This document shows, one piece after another, positions 21,048-30,065 of a stretch of 64,000 bases of DNA. This DNA is from an uncultured Schlesneria sp. GTDB taxonomy: Bacteria; Planctomycetota; Planctomycetia; Planctomycetales; Planctomycetaceae. The notes under the pieces are model-generated. The model saw only the letters and a program-made list of their open reading frames with translations, did not search any database and was not told the DNA's origin. The DNA lies in NCBI GenBank assembly GCA_903834925.1, contig CAILLA010000209.1, positions 38,394-102,393 of the forward strand. Direction: 5' to 3'. Every line of letters starts with the position of its first letter. Position 1 is the stretch's first letter. The translations under genes and the position numbers were made by a program.

Positions 21048-21076
21048 GTGGCGCACGGGCTGAAGCCCATGCTACG
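21048..21076. repeat. 29-bp repeat gtggcgcacgggctgaagcccatgctacg, copy 2
   Basis: Identical to 19451-19479; lies upstream of the porin gene. Confidence 0.8.
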
Positions 21077-21143
21077 GCTTTTGGGCGGCTTGCAAACTTC
21101 GCCGGTATTAGACCAGAGGCAAGTATTGTCGGCTGCCGAGTCG

Positions 21144-22805
21144 ATGCCGGAGCCTGAACGGATGACACTTTGGTCGTACCGCCGAGGGAGACCGATCGCC
21201 CAACTGTGCTTCACACTTCTTTTGTGGTTGCTGTTGGTCGAAGTTCTGCGTGCGCAAGATTCAGACGATGGTGCCGTCGGGTCTGTGGACCTGCCCGCTG
21301 CAAACATCGAACAGCGGATTGACCAATTGGAACTGCGTCAATCAGAACTTGTCGAGCAGAACAGGCTGTTATCACGTCTGTTACAGGATCTTTCGGCGAA
21401 GAACCCGCCGCGTTCAATAAGCGAATTTGATCCGAACGGTGCGTTGATTCCACCCGTACCTTCAACGGATAACTCGGCGATTGGCAATGGTGATGGTGCG
21501 ACGTTTAAAAACACCCTTCGTAGCCCTACCGAGATCTTTCCTTCGCCGGCGTTTGATACAGCTTTAGAATTTCCGCTGGAGCGTAAGTCATCCACGTTGA
21601 ATTCAGGGTCTGGGCCACCGAAATACTATGTCGGCTATGATCGGGGATTTGTGTTCCGACCGATTGACCCTGAAGAATCCCCATTTGAACTGAAAATCAA
21701 CGGTCAGGACCAGATTCGTTATACGGGGTTTGAACGAGAACACGCAATCTGGACCGACAGTGCCGGGATACCGACAATCATCAGCAATCAGAGTAATTTT
21801 CAGATCCCTCGCGGTCGACTCATTCTTTCCGGATTCACGTTTCGCAGGGAACTCAAATACAACCTGAATATCGATTACAACACGGTCGGCGCAAGTCAAA
21901 TCAATTTTCGTGCCTATTGGTTAGCATGGCGTTTCAGTCGGGCCATGACGGTTTTCGCCGGACAGAGCAAAGTTCCGGGCAGTCGCGAGTGGCTTGAATC
22001 CTTTGTCAATACGCTGGGGGCTGACCGATCGATGGCGACCACGTTCTTTCGTCCCAGCCTAAGCCAGGGTATCTGGGCAACGGGCGAACCGGCTGATGGA
22101 CTGTTCTACCATGTCATGATGTCCAACGGATTCAATACTGTTGGATCAACTCCACAAACACTCAGTTCCGTCATGGCGTTTTCTGGTTCGGTCTGGTGGG
22201 AGCCGTTGGGTGACTTTGGAAACGGCTATTCCGATTTTGAATGGCATGCTGAACCATCCATCCGGTTAGGGACCAGTCTGACGTACTCACCCGAGCAAGG
22301 ACCGCAAGGTAGCACTACTGCACCCGAGAATTCCTCGATTCGACTATCGAATGGAACCCTGATCACAGAAACGGGTGCCCTGGCGCCGGGTGTCACTTTG
22401 AATGCCTTTAAAATCGGACTCGAAACGGTCGATCTGTCTTATAAACATCGTGGTTTCAGCGCAAGCACCGAGTTGTTTTCGCAACAATTATTTGGCTTAA
22501 AAGGAAGCGGCCCTCTCCCCATGACCTCCATTTCGCAATACGGCGGATTCGTGCAGGGAGGTTACTTTGTCATTCCACAAAAAGCCGAGCCGTATCTCCG
22601 TGCATCCTACGTCACCGGTCCTTCTGGTTCCGGCTCTGAATATGCGGGTGGTTTCAACTGGTTCTTCCTTCCCGGTAAGCAGAACCTGCGATTCACCTTC
22701 GACGCGGCCTGGTTGGATAATAATCCGGCCACACAGAACCGAACGAACCTTCAATCGGGCCAGACCGGGATCCTTGTCCGCTCACAGATCCAGATCTTTT
22801 TCTAA
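21144..22805 (+). CDS. OprO/OprP-type porin with N-terminal coiled-coil
   Basis: Signal peptide, short coiled-coil (IEQRIDQLELRQSELVEQNRLLSRLLQDL), alternating beta-barrel sequence ending in ...GILVRSQIQIFF (C-terminal Phe). Start placed after the repeat-containing region of the track ORF. Confidence 0.75.
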   Translation: MPEPERMTLWSYRRGRPIAQLCFTLLLWLLLVEVLRAQDSDDGAVGSVDLPAANIEQRIDQLELRQSELVEQNRLLSRLLQDLSAKNPPRSISEFDPNGALIPPVPSTDNSAIGNGDGATFKNTLRSPTEIFPSPAFDTALEFPLERKSSTLNSGSGPPKYYVGYDRGFVFRPIDPEESPFELKINGQDQIRYTGFEREHAIWTDSAGIPTIISNQSNFQIPRGRLILSGFTFRRELKYNLNIDYNTVGASQINFRAYWLAWRFSRAMTVFAGQSKVPGSREWLESFVNTLGADRSMATTFFRPSLSQGIWATGEPADGLFYHVMMSNGFNTVGSTPQTLSSVMAFSGSVWWEPLGDFGNGYSDFEWHAEPSIRLGTSLTYSPEQGPQGSTTAPENSSIRLSNGTLITETGALAPGVTLNAFKIGLETVDLSYKHRGFSASTELFSQQLFGLKGSGPLPMTSISQYGGFVQGGYFVIPQKAEPYLRASYVTGPSGSGSEYAGGFNWFFLPGKQNLRFTFDAAWLDNNPATQNRTNLQSGQTGILVRSQIQIFF

Positions 22806-22984
22806 GATCCGCTTGCGATGTGAGTTTGATCTCGGATGATATGCACTTGTACCCATCACGCATTCAATATCGATCCGAAACCGGGCTCTGACGCAATCCT
22901 CAGGGGTTGTCGAGGTGTGCATCAAAGCGGGAATCTTCAGAACGAGTTAATGAGTAATCTTTTGAAACTACAGTGAGGTGGAAG

Positions 22985-23698
22985 ATGGTCACTGCGTCGG
23001 AAAGATTGATCGCGATCGGTGACGTACATGGATGCGTGCATGCTCTGGACGCTTTGCTGAAAGAGATTGCTCCAAGCTCATCGGATCAACTCGTGTTCCT
23101 GGGCGATCTGATTGATCAAGGGCGTGATAGCGCCGCCGTACTGGAAAGGTTGATCGAATTACGTCAACAGTGTCAGGTTGTCCTGATCCAGGGGAATCAT
23201 GAAGAGATGCTTTGTTCCGCACGGGAAAGTGAAAAATCACTGAGATACTGGGAGGAATGTGGTGGCGTCTACACGTTGAACTCATACAAATTCGGCGCGA
23301 GTCTCGACGCGATACCGCCGGAGCACTGGCGGTTACTCTCCACATCCGTTCCATACTATGAAACAGACACATTCATTCTGACGCACGCGAATTATCATGC
23401 AGATCTACCGATGAATCTGCAGGAATCGTATCAGTTGCGGTGGGCGTTGTTTGAGCCTGATGGAATGCAGCCTCACAAGTCTGGCAAGACGGTCGTGGTC
23501 GGACATACCGAGCAGCGCAATTGCGAAATTCTCGACTTGGGTTTTGCAATATGCATCGATACAGCGTGCTGGCGACATGGTTGGTTGACGGCGTTAGAAC
23601 TGAATTCGCGTACGTTTTGGCAAGCGAGTCGCTGGGGGCTTCTTCGTGACGACGAAGAACCAACGCATAAAGGGAAGCTGCCACAGTTCGCCCGTTGA
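22985..23698 (+). CDS. Serine/threonine metallophosphoesterase (PrpA/ApaH-like)
   Basis: IAIGDVHGCVHALDALL, VFLGDLIDQGRDSAAV, LIQGNHEEML, VVGHTEQ. Confidence 0.9.
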   Translation: MVTASERLIAIGDVHGCVHALDALLKEIAPSSSDQLVFLGDLIDQGRDSAAVLERLIELRQQCQVVLIQGNHEEMLCSARESEKSLRYWEECGGVYTLNSYKFGASLDAIPPEHWRLLSTSVPYYETDTFILTHANYHADLPMNLQESYQLRWALFEPDGMQPHKSGKTVVVGHTEQRNCEILDLGFAICIDTACWRHGWLTALELNSRTFWQASRWGLLRDDEEPTHKGKLPQFAR

Positions 23699-23765
23699 CG
23701 GGACACCGACCGCATTCATTTTCAGAAATCCTTCGACTTCTTTTCAATCAAGTTTTCGAAAGAGT

Positions 23766-25862
23766 TTACGGTTTCGATGCCTGGATCGCGGTGAGCGCTA
23801 TGGTATAGACGATGTCTTCGATCAAGGCACCTCGAGAAAGATCGTTCACAGGCTTTTTGAGTCCTTGCAGCATCGGGCCGATACTGATGACGTTCGCGCT
23901 GCGCTGTACCGCTTTGTAGGTCGTGTTTCCCGTATTCAGGTCGGGGAAGACGAAGACGGTTGCTTTGCCTGCCACCGGACTGTCAGGAGCTTTGGTTCGG
24001 GCAACGTCCATTGCCGAGGCGGCATCATACTGTAACGGGCCGTCGATCAAGAGATCGGGTCTTAGTTCCTTGGCGATGCGGGTGGCTTCGCGGACTTTGT
24101 CGACATCTGCCCCGCTGCCGGACGTCCCCGTTGAGTAGCTGATCAGTGCGACTCGCGGAGTGATTCCGAACTGGATTGCGGACTCGGCACTTTGAATGGC
24201 GATATCAGCCAAAACGCGCGCGTCGGGGTCAGTCACAACGGCACAATCACCATAGACAAGAACCTGTTCTGGCAGACACATAAAGAAGACCGACGAGACG
24301 ACACTGGTACCCGGCTTTGTTTTGATCAGTTGTAGAGCTGGCCGAACGGTATTGGCGGTGGAGTGGACAGCGCCTGAAACAAGCCCATCGGCCTCGTCGA
24401 GCGCGAGCATCACCGTGCCGAGAACAACGTTGTCTGTCAGTTGATCTGCAGCGGCTTGCATGGAAAGCCCTTTATGCCTACGCATCTCGAAAAGGGGCTG
24501 CACGTATCGTTCGCGAACGGCCTGTACGTCGAGAATTTCGAGTCCAGGGGGGAGTTCGACCCCCAGTCGTGTTACGACCTGTCGGATTTCATCTGGATTA
24601 CCCATCAATACACAGCGCGCGATTCCACGCTCCTGACAGATGACTGCGGCTTTGATTGTCCGTGGTTCGTCTCCTTCAGGAAGCAGGATCCGTCGGTTCC
24701 CCTGCCGTGCCCGTTCGGTGAGCTGGTAACAGAATGCGGCTGGTGACATTCGCGGTTCGGCGTCACTTGAACGGTGGGCAATCAGCCATTGATCGTCAAA
24801 GTGACGTGCCGTGAATTCCATGGCCGCACGAATCCGTGGCGAATCGTCGATGGGGATTTCCCGGCTCATCGCATTAAGTGCGTTTGCGGTTTCGTAGCTG
24901 TTTGTCGTGACTCGAAGCACGGGCAGTCCAGTCAGAAAACCAGGCCGGCAGAACTCCTTGACGTCCTCCTCGATCGGAGTCTCGCCGGTCAACACGAGCC
25001 CGGCGATGGGAACCCCTTTGAGTGCCGCCATCGCGACGGCGACGATGACGTCATCGCGGTCGGTCGGTGTCACCAGGATCGCTCCCGGTCGAAAAGTGTT
25101 CAACATGTGCGGAACCCGGCGGGCTAGCAATGAAATGTGCTCGACGCGTCGCTCCTGCATTTCACCGGCGAAAATAATCTCGGCCTTGAGGTGAGCGGCG
25201 ATGTCGCTGGTTCGACAGTGCGTCAGTTCAGGGTTCTCGGGGACGCAACCGATGATGGCAAAATTCGGGATTCGACCAAGTCCCAGTTCGCTGCTGTAAC
25301 GAGTTCGGAACTGGGCGGGAGACTCGTCCCCTTGAGCTGTTGCGCGATTCAAGATACATCCCATGACGCGCTGGCTGTCGAGGCCGCCGTAGGGATTCGC
25401 CGCGTTTTCAAGATCTTGCTTGAGGCGACCGATGTTCATGTTCGCGCACGATGCAACGAGCACAACCTCGGCACTCAGTATCCGGACAAGTTCGACGTTC
25501 CAGTTGCCAGCGAACGACGATTCCGCAGTCGGGACGAGACCTTCAATGACAACGACCTCGGCATCGGCAGTTGTCCTTTGAAACGCGGCAATCACTTCGC
25601 TCATCAGTCGATCCGTCTGATGCTCGTTAACCAGTCGTTCGGCCTGCTCGAGCGGGATCGGCGGCGAAGGATTCAAGTCAGTGGTTGTGCGGATGAAGTG
25701 AGTCGATCGTTCCGGCCCAGGATCATCTGCTTCGTGTTGACGAAGAGGTTTGAAGAACGCCACTCGCACGCCAAGTTGATCAAACGCGCGGATCATTCCC
25801 AATGCAATTGTGGTCAATCCGCTTCTGGGATTTACCGGAACGAGATAAAGGATCTTTTTCAT
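23766..25862 (-). CDS. pta: Phosphate acetyltransferase with N-terminal P-loop/DRTGG regions
   Basis: MKKILYLVPVNPRSGLTTIALGMIRAF...; C-terminal ILLPEGDEPRTIKAA..., DGLVSGAVHSTANTVRPALQLIKT, ...GKATVFVFPDLNTGNTTYKAVQRSANVISIGPMLQGLKKPVNDLSRG. Confidence 0.95.
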   Translation of the reverse strand: MKKILYLVPVNPRSGLTTIALGMIRAFDQLGVRVAFFKPLRQHEADDPGPERSTHFIRTTTDLNPSPPIPLEQAERLVNEHQTDRLMSEVIAAFQRTTADAEVVVIEGLVPTAESSFAGNWNVELVRILSAEVVLVASCANMNIGRLKQDLENAANPYGGLDSQRVMGCILNRATAQGDESPAQFRTRYSSELGLGRIPNFAIIGCVPENPELTHCRTSDIAAHLKAEIIFAGEMQERRVEHISLLARRVPHMLNTFRPGAILVTPTDRDDVIVAVAMAALKGVPIAGLVLTGETPIEEDVKEFCRPGFLTGLPVLRVTTNSYETANALNAMSREIPIDDSPRIRAAMEFTARHFDDQWLIAHRSSDAEPRMSPAAFCYQLTERARQGNRRILLPEGDEPRTIKAAVICQERGIARCVLMGNPDEIRQVVTRLGVELPPGLEILDVQAVRERYVQPLFEMRRHKGLSMQAAADQLTDNVVLGTVMLALDEADGLVSGAVHSTANTVRPALQLIKTKPGTSVVSSVFFMCLPEQVLVYGDCAVVTDPDARVLADIAIQSAESAIQFGITPRVALISYSTGTSGSGADVDKVREATRIAKELRPDLLIDGPLQYDAASAMDVARTKAPDSPVAGKATVFVFPDLNTGNTTYKAVQRSANVISIGPMLQGLKKPVNDLSRGALIEDIVYTIALTAIQASKP

Positions 25863-27094
25863 TATTTTGCGGCACCATCTCGGCCGAGTTTTTCGCAGTG
25901 CTGCAAGGCAAAACGACCAATCATCCATTCTTCATTGGTCGGAACTACGAGCGCAACCAGACCTGCAGCATGGTCTCGCGTAATCCACCCATGCGATTCT
26001 CGGCCGTGTGCGGCATTGCGGGCATCATCGATTTCAGGTCGCAGAAACGCCAGGTATTGAAGCGTCTTGGCACGAACTTCAACGCAATGTTCGCCGATGC
26101 CGCCGGTGAAGACCAAAGCGTCGATCCGGTCTAACCCCGCACACATGCCAAGAACGTGGCGGGCAAGCCGGTAGCAAAAGACGTCAATCGCCAGCGCCGC
26201 CTGTTCGTGTCCCGCGTGAGCAGCAGCAACAAGAGTACGCATGTCGTTGCTAAGCTCCGATATCCCCAACAAACCGCTTTTTCGGTTGATCATCTCAGTG
26301 ATTTCGTGACTGCTCTTCCCGGTCTTCCCCGCGATGAACTCCGTCAAATTGGGGTCGATGTCACCACTACGCGTTCCCATCACCAACCCTTCGGACGGGG
26401 TCAGTCCCATACTCGTTTCAACACTCTGTCCATTCCGGACTGCACAGACGCTGCATCCATTCCCCAGGTGAGCGGTGACAAGTTGGCAGTCATCGATCGG
26501 TCGCCCGAGCAGTCGCGCGGCCTCGTTCGCAACGAATTGGTGACTCGTCCCATGAAATCCATAACGCCTGGCCATAAACTGCGTGTACCAAGTGTAGGGA
26601 ACCCCGTAAATATAGGCTCGCTTGGGCATGGTTTGGTGGAACGCCGTGTCAAACACGGCGACATGTGGCAGCGTTGGGAAACGCTCCATCGCGATTCGGA
26701 TTCCCAGTGCATTGGCAGGATTATGGAGAGGGGCAAGTTCGGCACAAGCCTCGATTTTAGTGATCACACCGGCATCAACCAGACACGGCTCACGAAAATA
26801 TTCACCCCCGTGAACGACGCGATGTCCTACAGCACACAAGTTTGCTGGAACCGCCCCTGTGGACCAGCAAAGGTCGACGAGTTCACGCAGCGCTGCACCA
26901 TGGTCCGCTCCTGGGATGGCCTTTTCAATCACCGTACCACCCAAATCGAGCCGGATATTGGCTCCGGCTTCACCGATTCGTTCGGCCAGCCCTTTGGCCT
27001 TGGCGATTCCGCTACCAACATCGAGCCAGGCATACTTCAATGAAGAACTACCACAGTTGATGATCAGTACTTCGAGCTGCGGGTGGGAATTCAT
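25862..27094 (-). CDS. ackA: Acetate kinase
   Basis: VLIINCGSSSLKYA, VGHRVVHGGEYF, VFDTAFHQTMP, YGFHGTSHQFVA, TAHLGNGCSVCAVRNGQSVETSMGLTPSEGLVMGTRSGDIDP, VFTGGIGEH. Confidence 0.97.
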   Translation of the reverse strand: MNSHPQLEVLIINCGSSSLKYAWLDVGSGIAKAKGLAERIGEAGANIRLDLGGTVIEKAIPGADHGAALRELVDLCWSTGAVPANLCAVGHRVVHGGEYFREPCLVDAGVITKIEACAELAPLHNPANALGIRIAMERFPTLPHVAVFDTAFHQTMPKRAYIYGVPYTWYTQFMARRYGFHGTSHQFVANEAARLLGRPIDDCQLVTAHLGNGCSVCAVRNGQSVETSMGLTPSEGLVMGTRSGDIDPNLTEFIAGKTGKSSHEITEMINRKSGLLGISELSNDMRTLVAAAHAGHEQAALAIDVFCYRLARHVLGMCAGLDRIDALVFTGGIGEHCVEVRAKTLQYLAFLRPEIDDARNAAHGRESHGWITRDHAAGLVALVVPTNEEWMIGRFALQHCEKLGRDGAAK

Positions 27095-27543
27095 ACGAGC
27101 TCCCGTTTGCGGCCTGAATCACAATTTGACGAATTCAATTGATACACATTTTTCTCGCAAACGGAGTCACCCAGCTGTTTTCCGTATTGTATCAGGAATT
27201 CATCAACGCCCGGACGAGAATTTCGACAGGAAGCGAAGATGCCGCCGCTAAAACGATCATTTTCACGCCATAAATTGCAGACTCATTCCATTTCATTGCA
27301 AACATGCGTCGACATTGCAATTCGCAACCCGTTTGGCTGATTGTGCTTGCATCGCATGAGTGAAGGGGGAGTCGCCTTAAATCATCGCTTTGTCCAGCTC
27401 GATTCGTTGTTAAGAGAAACGAGATATCCGTCTTTTTCGATTGTTTCTGGCCTGTCGAAGACGATGAAGTTGTTACGCGTTCTGAAGCCACCGCATACGC
27501 CGACTTCAGTTGGCGAAAAAATTCGGATGAATGGAGACAGCAA

Positions 27544-27693
27544 ATGAAACTTCGATGGCGAAGCCTGTTTTTGTTGGCGTTGCTTCTATCGGTTGGCTGC
27601 ATGAAACACCGAGTTCGCGAAAATGAGCCCGTTGTAAATCCTTATGACGAGAAAACTGAGCTACAGCTCCTCGAAGAACGTCTCGGCGTTTGA
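27544..27693 (+). CDS. Short lipoprotein (49 aa)
   Basis: MKLRWRSLFLLALLLSVGCMKHRVRENEPVVNPYDEKTELQLLEERLGV*: lipobox LSVGC. Below the ORF-track cut-off. Confidence 0.55.
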   Translation: MKLRWRSLFLLALLLSVGCMKHRVRENEPVVNPYDEKTELQLLEERLGV

Positions 27694-27953
27694 AATCCAT
27701 GTTGGTTGACTCTGTCGACTTTGCGGTTTTTAGCGATTACGAATGTTAAGAATCGTTTATCCTGTTCGATGCCGCAATCAGGTCGTGTAGGGTGTTCTCT
27801 GACGGGTCCGATAGAAGATCACGTCGAGTAACAGTTTCAACCTTCCCCTGCGAACCGCTTTGAAAAGCGTGCGCCTGGGTTGCAATGTTTGCCTCTGATG
27901 TTCGCTCAATCGATCGCATTGACAAACGCATATACCTATAACGGACTGAAAAC

Positions 27954-29831
27954 ATGCACGTGACATGGAGGTCATGCTGGCGCAAGACGTTGCGCTCAGC
28001 TATTTCTGTTGCCAGAGTCCCAGCGCTGGTCGGATTAATCGCAACCGGAAGTTCCGCTTTCGTTCCTTCGGCATTCGCCGACGATGCGTTGGATGAATTG
28101 AAAGCGCGGATCAACAAGTTGGAACAAGACAACGAAGATCTGCGTTCGTCATTGGGCCAGCAGCGTTTGTCGTCAACTTCCGCACCCGATCCGCTAATTT
28201 CGATGGTGCCTCCTCCGCCAGAAGAGACGGAGGTCGAAGAAACGGAAGAAGAAAAGCGACTCGGAAGTATTGTCCAGAAATACATCCGCAGACTTAACGC
28301 GAGTGCGGCGCCCCTGCCGAGTTCTGAAGATTCTGTGCAAGACAAGAAGATTGCGGCACTGGAAAAAGAACTGGCTGGCGTGAATAAAAAAATCAACGAC
28401 CCCAAGACAGCATTCGGCAGTTTCGGTAACGACGGCCTGTTCTTCACGTCCAATAATGGCGATTTCAAATACCACATGGGTGGTGTCGTCCAGATGGACT
28501 ATATCAATATGGGTCCCGAAGCCAATGGCATCGTGAATCCCAACAACTATGCCATGGAAAATTCGACTTCATTCCGCCGACTAAGATGGCGCGGTGAAGG
28601 AACGATGTATAAATACATCGACTATGTTTCCGAATTCGACTTCGGCCTTGCGTTGCAAAACAACAGTCCTGGTACTGTCGGCAACAGCAATGCTGGTACC
28701 CCGATGAGCGGCCTGCAAAGCACTATCGCACACGGTGGCTCAGGTGTTCAAAGCGGTAACGTCAATAACGTTATGCAGCCAACGACCATCTTCGTGACGT
28801 TCAAAGAAGTCCCTATACTCGGAAATATCCGTGTCGGCAATCAACAAGACTGGTTCAGCATGGAGCACATCGAAAGTGCTCGGTTCCTGGACTACATGGA
28901 ACGATCGGTGTTGATGGACGCTTTCAGTGGCCCGAACAACAATGGATATACACCCGGTGTGTCTGCGTTCAACACAACCGACGACAAGAATGCTGCCTGG
29001 CAGATGGGAGTCTATAAATCAGCCTACTATGATGCCGGCTACACGTTTAACTATGGCAACGACTGGACTTACGGTGCTCGTGGAACATGGACCCCCTATT
29101 ATGACGAAGAAACCAAGGGTCGGTACATGGTACATACGGGCTTAGGCGGGGAGTACCGTCAGTTCAATGACAACCTTCGAACACTGGAAACCGGCGGCAC
29201 AAACGTTCGAGTTCGCTCACGCGGTGACCTGCGTAACTCGGCTTCGACACTCGATCCAAACTTTGCAGATACCGGTAACTTCTACGCTGACGGTCAAATG
29301 CTGGTTGCCCCTGAACTCGTGGGACAATTTGGGCCATTGCTGCTTCGCTCGGAATACATTGCAAGCTGGTTTCAAGGGGCAAGACCGTTTCAGGCATCTC
29401 ACACGCAACTTAACGATGTCTTTATGTGGGGTACTTATGCCGAAGCGATGTATTTTCTGACTGGCGAGAACCGCGACTATAACCGCACGTCGGGTGTGTT
29501 CAACCGGGTGATTCCCAAGAACAATGCAGATTTCAGCAAAGGTCAATATGGGGCCTGGCAAGTCGGTGTTCGCTACGACTATCTAAGTCTTAATACGCCG
29601 CAAATCAACGGTGGTCGTACCCAGAACACGACACTCGGTCTGAACTGGTTCTTGAATCCGAATCTCAGGTTTCAAGTCAACTATGTGTTCAGCTACATCG
29701 ACAACTATGTGGGAGCCGCAGGCAACCCAGGCAATATTCCCGGCCTTTCGAATGGTGCCCTTGTCGGATCGAAGTTCCTCGGTGAAGGTCTAATCCAATC
29801 ACTTGGAACTCGAATTGACTGGACGTTCTGA
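27954..29831 (+). CDS. OprO/OprP-type porin with N-terminal coiled-coil
   Basis: Signal peptide; LDELKARINKLEQDNEDLRSSLGQQRL coiled-coil; GDFKYHMGGVVQMDYI..., FRRLRWRGEGTMYKYIDYVSEFDFG, C-terminal LGTRIDWTF. Confidence 0.85.
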   Translation: MHVTWRSCWRKTLRSAISVARVPALVGLIATGSSAFVPSAFADDALDELKARINKLEQDNEDLRSSLGQQRLSSTSAPDPLISMVPPPPEETEVEETEEEKRLGSIVQKYIRRLNASAAPLPSSEDSVQDKKIAALEKELAGVNKKINDPKTAFGSFGNDGLFFTSNNGDFKYHMGGVVQMDYINMGPEANGIVNPNNYAMENSTSFRRLRWRGEGTMYKYIDYVSEFDFGLALQNNSPGTVGNSNAGTPMSGLQSTIAHGGSGVQSGNVNNVMQPTTIFVTFKEVPILGNIRVGNQQDWFSMEHIESARFLDYMERSVLMDAFSGPNNNGYTPGVSAFNTTDDKNAAWQMGVYKSAYYDAGYTFNYGNDWTYGARGTWTPYYDEETKGRYMVHTGLGGEYRQFNDNLRTLETGGTNVRVRSRGDLRNSASTLDPNFADTGNFYADGQMLVAPELVGQFGPLLLRSEYIASWFQGARPFQASHTQLNDVFMWGTYAEAMYFLTGENRDYNRTSGVFNRVIPKNNADFSKGQYGAWQVGVRYDYLSLNTPQINGGRTQNTTLGLNWFLNPNLRFQVNYVFSYIDNYVGAAGNPGNIPGLSNGALVGSKFLGEGLIQSLGTRIDWTF

Positions 29832-29862
29832 TCTTCCAACGGAATGATCGTGACCTGACACA

Positions 29863-29895
29863 TTGGCGGTCGCCGGAAACACCGACGACCGCCAA
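29863..29895 (+). terminator. Hairpin downstream of the porin
   Basis: TTGGCGGTCG...CGACCGCCAA (10-bp arms), followed by a second imperfect hairpin ggtggtcg...cgaccgcc; no clear poly-T. Confidence 0.5.
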
Positions 29896-30065
29896 TTGCT
29901 TTGGTGGTCGGCACTCATTTGCGACCGCCTCATCAATCCGCATACGATATCGCTTGTGGATAAGCGAGTGACTTCTCGAACTCGCGATTGACGATCATCT
30001 TAAGGGGGAAGTCGGTCAAGTCCCTATTGTATCTTTGCTCTGCCCGTTTTGTTGCGAAGGCTTGC

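Noticed and set aside
25137-27043. Long + strand ORFs (307 aa and 295 aa) opposite pta-ackA
   Set aside because: Shadow ORFs antisense to unmistakable Pta and AckA coding sequence.
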